Positions 1-8,100 of a stretch of DNA of 11,000 bases are shown piece after piece. The translations under genes and the position numbers were made by a program. The notes beneath the pieces are model-generated. The model had not been told where the DNA came from. It was given only the letters and a program-made list of their open reading frames with translations, and made no database searches. The stretch comes from Cristatella mucedo (taxonomy: Eukaryota > Bryozoa > Phylactolaemata > Cristatellidae), in the NCBI GenBank assembly GCA_009760855.2, contig WPIO01000004.1, forward strand, positions 13,674,001 to 13,685,000. Reading direction: 5' to 3'. Every line of letters begins with the position of its first letter. Position 1 is the stretch's first letter.

Positions 1-27
1 CAAATTTGCATTTTTTCCTTTCTTGCG

Positions 28-68
28 TATGTAAAGTTCCTAGAAATAGATTAAGTTCTCTTGGGTTG

Positions 69-73
<5 letters not shown>
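28..73 (+). mobile_element. LINE family-A 3'-end fragment
   Basis: This short piece resembles the terminal segment of the LINE copy that ends near 1822. It has the same order: a GTAAAG-type motif, then CCTAGAAA, then AGATTAAGTTCTCT, then a G-rich stretch. It leads straight into the AT microsatellite, which sits where the simple-repeat tail of such elements would be. No coding part is visible because the window starts here. It could equally be the tail of a SINE that shares this 3' end. Confidence 0.6.
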
Positions 74-261
<188 letters not shown>

Positions 262-299
262 GTCTGTAACTCCAGAAAGCAATAAAGACTATGTGGGTG

Positions 300-1185
300 T
301 TACGAACGAGAGTTTTGTATAGCTCACTCACAGCCTAAGCGGCTTTCGGTAACCATTCGGTAACCAAAAGACTTCATCTCACACAACAAAGAGAAGTGGA
401 AAGCATAGCAGAGTCAGGAGAGCAGTTGAGGTAGTGAGTAGCATGGAATTAGCAGCTAAGGACCACTGGAAAGGATGAGCCATAGTCGGCAGCAGGGGAG
501 TTGATGTTGTTGCCTAAGAATTGTAGAAGCGAGTTCCACAGTCTAGGACCTACAGAGCTAAAGCTTCTGTCGCTGACAGTCTTTAGAGGAATGGAACTGC
601 TAATTTGTTATCCACACAGGACCTGAAGGCACGAAGAGGCAGAAACTGTTGCAGCAGTTCAGCTAGGTATGGAGGAGCCACCAAGCCGTGATGGGCCTTG
701 TGGATCAGCATAAGAACTTTGCTCTGTATCCGTTGCTCAACCGGCATCTATCCTAGCTCTTTTAGCGATGGTCGCACGACAGCTTCGCCTGTTAGAAAAG
801 AAAAGCCTTTTAATCCAGCCACATGCTTAGGGAGTCCTATGAACAGCAGTTCGGTTGTATGATCATTTAGTTTCAAGAAGTTTTCTGACATCCAGGATCT
901 AATGTCGGCAAGGCAAGCATTCAGTTTCTCAGTTGCTGCAACATATTCCGACGGTTTGAAGGACAAATACAGCTGAGTATCGTCAGCATAAAAGTGATAT
1001 TCTATGGCATGGGCCTTAATCACTTTTCCCAGAGGTTGAGTATAAATGGAGAACAGCAAGAGACCGAGGACGGACCGTTGAGGGACTCACTCCACAGGTG
1101 ACGGGTCTCGTGTGTGAGACCTGACCCCCACACGGCACGGATTGAACACGATCAGACAAGTACTATTCAAATGGCTTGTAGGCTT
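300..1185 (-). mobile_element. Decayed CR1/L2-like LINE, family B, 5'-truncated
   Basis: Read on the minus strand, 1130 to about 560 resembles the reverse transcriptase palm, thumb and C-terminal segment of a CR1/L2-clade non-LTR retrotransposon. About 560 down to 300 is probably the rest of the C-terminus and 3' untranslated region. It shares most of its sequence with the plus-strand copy at 7008-7735, including the segment reading LAELL or LAEL followed by RSCVDNKLA. The reading frame is broken by a frameshift near 1085 (just before the VPQ..VLG motif), by a stop in place of a tryptophan codon near 748, and by another stop near 590. About 300 bp present in the 7008-7735 copy is missing at the junction near 765. 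The 3' boundary near 300 and the 5' boundary near 1185 are approximate. The element lies head-to-head with the plus-strand family-A copy. Confidence 0.8.
748..1059 (-). pseudogene. Reverse transcriptase fragment with YADD motif (LINE family B)
   Basis: This 103-codon open stretch begins [11 protein letters not shown] in the part of RT that follows the motif usually reading GVPQGSVLGP. The catalytic motif YADDTQLY is at residues 24-31 (YADD codons at 979-990). It continues with [10 protein letters not shown], the usual conserved stretch after the active site in CR1-like elements. In a live element this enzyme would reverse-transcribe its own RNA at a nicked target site. Here only the palm core is open: the start is not native, the upstream frame is shifted and contains a stop, and the downstream end jumps by an internal deletion into a later RT segment before a nonsense codon. 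It is a dead remnant with both catalytic aspartates retained. Confidence 0.85.
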
Positions 1186-1187
1186 AT

Positions 1188-1631
1188 ATGGCCACTGAAC
1201 AGTGCTTTAACGGATTGCTCCTCCCCTTGACCGGTCTCCTCTCTAAAATCACACGACAATTCGAAATAGCAGATAGGCTTTCTGGGATCTGGTCAACATC
1301 AGGAGCAACTCAGCATGAACTGTCAAAACAACGGATTGACTTCAAGGTTTTGTCGCTCACTTTTAGGTCTCTTCATTCTATGGCTCCAGCCTATCTTTCA
1401 GAGATACTACCCCATCAGGCAAAGCATCGTACCACTCGCTTTTCGGAATCCAACAGTCTAGAAATACCTCGTACAAACCTTAAATCCTTTGGAGACCGTG
1501 CATTTAGCTCGTATGCTCCCACAGCCTGGAACTCCCTCCCGACCTGCATCAGAACATCCCCTGACCTGACCACATTTAAAAGAAACTTAAAAACATTCCT
1601 ATTTAGGACAGCATTTAGTGGGTCCTTGTGA
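1188..1631 (+). pseudogene. Reverse transcriptase C-terminal fragment (LINE family A)
   Basis: This open stretch of 147 codons matches the conserved thumb/C-terminal region of CR1/L2-type RTs: KQRIDFKVLSLTFRSLHS, APAYLSEIL, then IPRTNLKSFGDRAF, APTAWNSLP and FKRNLKTFLF near the natural stop. The first 40 residues resemble the NGLLLGLP..LQ..QN.AARL region but are eroded, and a few residues seem missing before KQRI. The palm with the catalytic YADD box is absent, so it encodes no active enzyme. The ATG at 1188 is unlikely to be a real start. Similar remnants occur on the minus strand at 5238-5660 and 10662-10990. Confidence 0.85.
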
Positions 1632-1757
1632 TTCGTCCTCGATGTGCTTATGCGTGCTGACCCAGTGCATGTAACCCCTAACCATGTTATTCATTTTGTT
1701 TGTTTTTCAAGCATGATTTTACTTACTATTCTATTGCGTATCACTTTGCAGCAAATG

Positions 1758-1799
1758 TAAAGCGCCTAGAAAGAGATTAAGTTCTCTGAGGGCGCTTTA
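1758..1799 (+). other. LINE 3'-terminal hairpin
   Basis: TAAAGCGCC (1758-1766) is perfectly complementary to GGCGCTTTA (1791-1799). Inside it, AGAGA (1772-1776) can pair with TCTCT (1783-1787) across a six-base loop. CR1/L2 elements are known to end in a conserved stem-loop followed by a short tandem repeat, thought to be what the RT recognises on its RNA. Here the hairpin lies directly before the ATT tail, as expected. Confidence 0.75.
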
Positions 1800-1842
1800 T
1801 CAAGTGCAATATTATTATTATTATTATAAAACAAAAAATAAA

Positions 1843-1985
1843 TATAGTACATTTGTATAGCACCCTAAGAGAACTTAATCACTATTCAGGCACTTCACAT
1901 ATGCCTTTGGGCTCGAGCCCACGACCTCAGCCAGACCTTGGTCGGGGCGAGTACCGTGACTGAACTGTTAACTGCCTTCACCTGC
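1843..1985 (-). mobile_element. tRNA-derived SINE with LINE-like 3' tail (candidate)
   Basis: On the minus strand this unit has a tRNA-like head and a tail related to the family-A LINE. The head has an A-box-like segment (complement of 1949-1967, GTTCAGTCACGGTACTCG-type). About 50 bases later comes a B-box-like segment (complement of 1908-1921, GGGCTCGAGCCC, close to the consensus GGTTCGANTCC). The tail (complement of 1850-1900) reads GTGAAGTGCC, then AGTGATTAAGTTCTCTTAGG, then GTGCTATACAAATG, which parallels the LINE hairpin region. SINEs of this design are mobilised in trans by the partner LINE. The 5' boundary and target-site duplication are not resolved. A chance resemblance of the head to tRNA, with only a LINE tail being real, remains possible. 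Confidence 0.55.
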
Positions 1986-2548
1986 TTTGCTCTGCTGCTT
2001 GCTTTTGCAATTTGTGAGAAATGAGAGGGATGCCATTTTGTGAGAAAAATGCAGGGTATTTCCACACTACCAATGCTGCTCCTGCCACTGTCAATACTGC
2101 TGCTTCTGCCCTCTCCAGTGGTATCTGCTGCCACGAGCTTCTAGTGGGCCTTTCTAGGCCACAGCTACACCCCCTAAGGGTTTGGCAGCCATCAATAATG
2201 CTCTTTTGTTATCCGACACTTCTGTACACTCTCAAGGGCCATCCAAGCCAGCGAATGAGGGACAGCAGGTCAATGGGCAGACAAGCATGCAGTGTTGAGT
2301 GCCAACTGGAGTCTGCTTGTCGATCAGAACTGAATGTTAGGGCCTGCACAAGAGATGCAGCTGCTGCTACTGCTGCTGGTTAGGTTCTTGTGCTGCTGAT
2401 TAAGTGCTTAGCTGATCAGCTGATGCAGTTGGGGCACGGTTTGTATGGTTGTCGACTTGCTGATAGGCCGCCTGACATCCCTACAATGTCGTATGAAGGT
2501 GATTGTTTAGGTTGCAGCACAATAACAAATACAGTATTGCTCCTATGC

Positions 2549-2550
<2 letters not shown>
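1986..2550. other. Unassigned sequence
   Basis: No gene recognised. A 120-codon plus-strand open stretch (2021-2383) has a low-complexity alanine end from GCTGCT repeats (2355-2380) and shows no motif or flanking splice signals. It is probably chance. Confidence 0.5.

Positions 2551-2582
<32 letters not shown>
2551..2582. repeat. (GT)16 microsatellite
   Basis: Sixteen uninterrupted GT units. Apparent poly-VC or poly-TH peptides through it are artefacts. Confidence 0.97.
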
Positions 2583-2585
<3 letters not shown>

Positions 2586-4982
2586 TACGTGTGCGCGTAC
2601 TTTCATGCCGCAGCAGGAGGCTGCTTGCTGCTCGCCTTCTTTGCACTCCGTAAGATGCATGTTTTGCTAGTTTCCAACTGCAGTTGACCATGTTGTTTGA
2701 TGACGTTCGCTAAAGTCTTGCACGACCGGAGCGGCACACAAGCGCCTGGCTGGGGAATGCGCTCTTGGCATCGTGTCCTCATGAGATAAGCCCCACCATC
2801 TCTATCTATAGAGGTGGAGGTGGCTGCACAGTGCAGTGACACACTGTAGAGCATTGCTGAGCTTTTGGACAAGCCAAGTTTTTTGTATAAATAAGCAACC
2901 CAGAGTCCCGGAGGAGTCCTCGAGTGGAAAATATCGTTCACCTCCGACCGAACTCAATCCTGTAACTCTTGGCATCCACGGACTAATGTGTCACGTGGCC
3001 ACGAAGCTGTAAAGGCTACCCCACCACTGGCTGGCCCTTCTCTAGAGCTTTCTCATTTAAACGGTTGCTCACAACGCGCTCGATATGGCTCACAGAGTTA
3101 CGTAATATTTGCAAGTGCTGCAAACATAGGCAAGTCCAGCGCTACGTTACAAGCCCAAGTAATGTGTGCTGAAGTGCACCACCTTTGGACCAGCTAGTAA
3201 TTGCTAGAGTGGGACTTCGAAAAGCAGGCGGCTAGGCTGGTAGCTGCAGCGATCATAAATTGTCACGGAAGTGGCACAAGTATAAGCTTATCCGGTATTC
3301 ACACTTGGGTTTCATTCTATCGACCCGGTCGTGGGCACGGTACCGTTGGCTTTCCATATCACTCGGGTGGATGCCACAAAGGCTCAGTTAATCATGCAAT
3401 TATAGTTCTGCATCAGCCGGCAGGTGAAAGAGTTTATCTCACAGGATTCGAGACTGCAACCTCAAGGTCGTGTTTTAGTGACGTAAGGACTTGGTCATCG
3501 AAGCTGTCTGCTTCATCGGCAACTTTCCTTCAGCAGGAGCTCGGTTGGAATGTGAAAAATAGGCAAACGTGATCAGATAATAGAAATAGGCAGCAGCAAG
3601 CAAGATGAACGTAGTTAAACTGCGTACCAAGTTTACAGGATACGTCTGTTCATGTGGGAAAATATCGTATCGCTGGTATGGGTGCGCTGTACCAAGATAG
3701 CGCTGTTATGTGATAGCGTACTACGTCAGCGGAAGTCGAAATTGAAGAACAGAGGACCCAATAATACGCTCTTTGAGATTCTCCGGGCCAGGATCGGCCA
3801 TGACGGCAAGGTTCTATCTCCCCGCTTCCTTCGCACTTTAATTTACTTCGTGCCGTATTGTCGACTCAATCTTTTGCTGTGCCAGACTGCCTGCACAGGC
3901 ACAACAGCTGGACAGGGAGTGGAGATCGTATCCTTCCGGTCTCTAAAGTAGGGACAGCTGAAATGTTCAGACGTAAGAACATAGTTGATGCACGGTCGAA
4001 TCTGTGCTGCTCTCTTTGTAATGTTTCAGTTGGTCAGATGCTTGACTTCGGTGCCCGAGACACGGGGTCGACTCTCCATACAAATTAGGTTCATCCTTTT
4101 TTTGGGGTCAAAAGTAAGTGCAAGGGGTGAAAGCTTTTAATGCCTCGCCCGTTATGCACATCTGACTTATAGCTTGCTTGCATTTACGTAAGCATAGGGT
4201 TGAGAAGGAATATGTAGAGAGAATGCAAAGTAGAGGTAGACACATATTTTATATGTTCACACACTCGTGCATGCGCACACGTGCAAACTCTTCTTTCATC
4301 GTGGACTGGGAGGGCTCACTCACCTTTGATCAACAGATACTTAGCTGTAGCGTTGGATCTCCAGTAAACCCATGCACTCTGATTTGTTCCAGGCCGTTTG
4401 CTTAGAGTTGTTTGAAGTATGGTTTTATGAATGCAGTAAGATGTGGTCAAAAGTTTGATGCATTCTTTTCCTCCCTTTGTATATAGGTGAAAGACCAGTT
4501 AAATTGGAAATCACAGTTCACAGTCAATTTTTCTAGCAAAATCATCTTCGAATTTTAACGTGATCAGGTGTCATCTTTTTTATGATTGTCATGAATGCAA
4601 AGTCGATGGTAGCGTGTGATGCATAGTCGGTGCCCATGTTGCCTGTGAACTCTCTTGAACTTATGGCTGCCCCAAAACGTGTAACTGCTCAAGCTGCAGT
4701 AGATGGAGGCACAGCCCGCTTGTGCAGAGATGCCATTCCTGTAAGATATTTCTTCTCCGCGGTGGAGCAGCAGTTGCTCCTAAGAATCGTGGAAGGTCGT
4801 GTACTATTTATCGTTTCGTCAGCCGAGGTGTTATCCCTGTTGCAGTGCCACTTGAGCCAAGCTATTCTGCAGAACCGAGAATGATCTCTCGATGGAGGGA
4901 AGCCTAGGAATTTCAGGCTCTTTGCAGCTCGGGCTGTAGTAGGCTGCAAACTGTGAAAAGTTCCTCGCCGTGCTCGTTTCAG
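2583..4982. other. Unassigned region upstream of the F-BAR gene exons
   Basis: About 2.4 kb in which I find no recognised gene or repeat. It should contain earlier exons or 5' intron sequence of the gene whose first recognised exon starts at 4983. The open stretches at 3201-3572 and 4630-4884 have no known motif. Possible regulatory words are a TATAAATA at 2886-2893 and an ACGTCA followed by CGGAAGT at 3723-3736 (CRE-half and ETS-like). None is supported enough to call a promoter. Confidence 0.4.
2886..2893 (+). promoter_or_regulatory. TATA-box-like element (weak candidate)
   Basis: TATAAATA followed by AG matches the TATA consensus well and is set in moderately GC-rich flanks, so it is not part of an AT-rich tract. 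No convincing initiator or first exon was identified about 30 bp downstream, and single TATA matches are common by chance. Confidence 0.15.
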
Positions 4983-5120
4983 GCATGAGCGTCTCTGCTG
5001 AGACAGACGCGGGCCTGCTCGAGGTTGATTCAGCTGTCGACCTTGCACTGAACAGGGCCAAGGTATGGTCCCAGCATGCAAAGAGCATCATCACGTATGT
5101 GGACAAGCGCAACAGTTTGG
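4983..5120 (+). CDS. F-BAR RhoGAP gene, exon with start of F-BAR helix 1
   Basis: The acceptor is CTCGTTTCAG ending at 4982 and the donor is GG|GTAAGTC at 5120/5121, a near-consensus match. The 138-bp exon starts in phase 1 (GC completes a codon from an unseen exon) and ends with a single G. It encodes [14 protein letters not shown], then [31 protein letters not shown]. The amphipathic stretch from about residue 14 onward fits the first long F-BAR helix. An ATG at 4985 means the exon could instead contain the translation start if the preceding exon is untranslated. Confidence 0.7.
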
Positions 5121-8100
5121 GTAAGTCAGGATTGAATTGCATTTCTGGTCGCTTCGGCTATAGGAAGCCGGCTCTGGTTAAAATAGCAATAAGACTTCTG
5201 CATAAGCGGTAGCTATAAGGGAACTAAATCTCTGTTGGACCCAGCAAGTGTTGTGAGGAGTAGGTGCATTTTTAGCATTTTTTCAAATGTTGTCAAGTCA
5301 AGGGATGCTATGATGTCAGTCGGGAGTGAGTTCGGGTTTTGGGAGTGTAGAAACTAAAGGCACGTTCCTAGAAAAAAATATTTGAGGTTGATTAAAGGCA
5401 CAGCTTAAAGACGACTCGAGTCAGAAGAGCCGATGGCCCACCCCTAATTGGGAAGTAGTTCGGATAGGCAGGCGAATTGAGTGACTGGACCTAAAAAATT
5501 GTGCTGCAAAACGTCAAAGTCGATGCTCTGCTCCATTGGGAGGAGTCAGTGCAGGTCGGTGAGTAGCGAAGTGATGTGACAACGTTGAGAGAGCCTTCTA
5601 GCACGGGTCGTCGGTCGGCTTGTAGCGCTGCGCTGTGACCGTGCTGTTTCATTATGGCCGACGTGTCGTGGGCCACTCGCCGGGATTTTGGATATGCCAA
5701 GCTCCGGGACAGACGGCCAAGCAGCAGGACATGGCAACCGTCGCTGCATCTCCCTTTCCTTCCTTGCTGCTAAGATGGCGGCTCACGAGGCACTCCAGCT
5801 GCAGATCGCGCTTAGTGCGCTCACCTGTTGCGCTAAGAGCCGCGATCCGACTGGCCTCGCCGGGCGGGCAGCCTTTGTTTGGCGTCGCCAAGGCGACCCG
5901 TCGAGGCTCGACTCTCGATCATCCACTTCGAAATTCCCGAGAAAGCCAGCCCCTTACCATTACCAAGGCAGCCATCGATAGCAGCGGCCTGGTTTGAGAA
6001 GTGGAAGTGGAACGGCCGAGCCGGCCGAATCAGGTAGAGAGCAGCTCTTTCTCAAATGCGCTCTCCCATGAGTCACACGAGTCACATGAGTCATGGTGCA
6101 AGCAGCTTGACTGTCTGACTTGAAGCACGACCACCTGACCCATCCCTGAGATCCCGAGCAGCCTCTTTGACAGGGAGTGTGCCTCAACGAGACGAGAGGC
6201 TGACAGATTAGGTAGGAGCTGGCTGCTGCTGCTGGCTAAGGTATCTCCCTAATAACAAAGGATCCAGCTTAGGGTGCTAAGGTGGCAGGGTAGGGGACCT
6301 GCTATCTGACCGGAACTCGGGTAGAACCAGCACTCTGCCTTTGAGAACTAACGGAGAGGGGATTTGCACGAGCAAAGCATCGACAGCAACGTTATGTGCA
6401 GTCGGTGCAAAATTGTTAGACTTCCAGTTGGGCTCTCCAGCCAATCCTTGGGGTGCTGTGCGATCAGTCAGTCGGTCGGTCCGTGTCGAGGGCGTGTGGC
6501 GCAGGCTGGGCAGGGTGCCAGCAGCAGCAGCAGCCGGTGATGACATGCCGAGTCATGCTCACAAGACAAACGGCAGTGGCTGACTCCTGCGATGGGATAA
6601 GTGCTGGGAGCTGCCCCCTCCCCATTTCCCAATCCCCCCACAGTGCCTGTGTGTCTTGCCTGCTGGTCGGCAACGCATACCAGACCTGTAGGGAGTGCAG
6701 GAGCCTGATGCAGGGCTGCTCCTGGCTCTTGCACCCGACCGTGCGAGCTCTGGCAGCTGGAGCTCTCTCCGCTGCCTCCACAGCCTCTTCGACGTGTGTG
6801 CACGCTCTACCGACGAGGAGGCATGTGTACCTCAGCTCGGCCGGCGCCGGTATACGGGAACGCTCGTGAGGGCCACTTGTTGTTGAGGCTGCGTCCTTTA
6901 TAGACACGAGAGCTGTGCAGGCTAGTTGCTTTGGAGGCAGAGCGTACTTCCCATTGCTGTGCAACGGTGCTCTGTGCTTGGCTGGAGCGATCAGCTGGTC
7001 CACCTAATTCCTTGAAACTAAATGATGATAAAGCTGAACTGCTGCTCATAGGACACCCTAAGCGTGTGGCTTGATTGAAAGGCTTTGCTCTTCTAATAGG
7101 TGATGCTGTCGTGCGATCATCACCACGTGCTCGAAATTTAGGTGTCGTTTTCGACAGCTGCCTCAATTTTTAAAAGCTTCATTCAGAAGACTGCTTCAAC
7201 AGCTAGCAATCATGTCCGATCCCTATCTAAGATTAGGGGCTGTCTTCCACAGTAGCCTGCAAACAATTTAACTAGCTCCTTAGTTCTGTCTCGGCTTGAT
7301 TATTGTAATTCCCTATTGGCTGGGCTACCTAAGAAAGCAACTAGGCCACTGCAGCTGACAAGGAATATAGCTGCAAGGCTAGTCTTTAAGTCCCAGAGGT
7401 TTGACCACGTGTCTCCTTTGCTAAAAGAGCTAGGATGGCTGTTTGACCACGTGTCTCCTTTGCTAAAAGAGCTAGAATGGTTGCCGGTTGATCAACGGAT
7501 ACTGATCAAAGTTCCTATGCTGACCCACAAGGCCCGCCACGACTTGGCTCCTTCGTACCTAGCTGAACTGCGGCACCAGTTTCTGCCTCTTTGTGCCCTC
7601 TGGTCCTGTGTGGACAATAAATTAGCTGCTCCATTCCTCATCTAAAAGACTGTTGGCGACAGAATCTTTAGCTCTGCAGGTCCTAGACTGTGGAGTTCAT
7701 CGTTCTCTTCTCTAAGCTTGGTAGGGACTGTGGCCTAAAGCTTGATTGGTTTGCCAACAAATGCTTCGGCTGTTCCTTGCACTGCTTCGAGCACTGCTTC
7801 TCTATTCTTTTGCAGAGGGTGACTTCTCTCGAAATCTGCAGAAGCTTGCACAGTCTCTGCAGCCTACCATTTTGGAAAATGTAAGTATCCTTCAGGCTTC
7901 ACTCGGTGCTACCTGCACAGGGCCGTGGCCTGCCCTCTGCCGAAAGCTCGTCCTCGGATGCACCCTGGGACGAGCTGTCGGCAGTTGTGGCAACATTGTG
8001 CTTGCACTTTCTCTGCTGCGATCGATTTTGTCAGCCGCCGCTGCTTGGGTCATCACGATGCCCGTGCAGCGGCATGTGAAACAGCGCCAGCCCCGGCCAA

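Larger units (their letters stand above)
1188..1822 (+). mobile_element. CR1/L2-like LINE, family A, 5'-truncated with intact 3' tail
   Basis: The 5'-truncated copy comprises an RT C-terminal frame (1188-1631), a 3' untranslated region of about 190 bp, a terminal hairpin (1758-1799) and a short (ATT)n tail (1810-1828). The 3' end, with a GTAAAGCGCC start, a GGCGCTTTAT end and an ATT-type tail, is characteristic of CR1/L2-group elements. The 3' region carries one copy of a 38-bp unit that is duplicated in the right-hand family-A copy. 5' truncation is the normal outcome of target-primed reverse transcription. No target-site duplication could be assigned because both flanks are other repeats. 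Confidence 0.85.
7008..7735 (+). mobile_element. Decayed CR1/L2-like LINE, family B, RT C-terminal part
   Basis: This plus-strand copy of the same family as 300-1185 begins at [14 protein letters not shown] (just past the YADD region, which is missing). It keeps the segment [22 protein letters not shown], and then [22 protein letters not shown] and [10 protein letters not shown]. Stops occur at about 7072, 7170 and later, so it is dead. A private 42-bp tandem duplication lies at 7399-7482. Unlike the 300-1185 copy it retains the roughly 300 bp between VVRSS and LLKELG. Its 3' boundary near 7735 is approximate and lies only about 80 bp before the exon at 7816. Confidence 0.8.

Noticed and set aside
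4630-4884. 84-codon open stretch just before the 4983 exon, with a donor-like CCT|GTAAGAT at 4740/4741
   Set aside because: That donor is phase 0 in this frame while the 4983 exon needs phase 1, and the peptide matches nothing I know.
4689-5142. Minus-strand open stretches of 103 and 130 codons
   Set aside because: They are antisense to the supported exon at 4983-5120 and have no recognised motif.
6453-7003. Long open stretches on both strands, up to 179 codons on minus
   Set aside because: They overlap in antisense, have no motif, and reflect few stop codons in GC-rich DNA.
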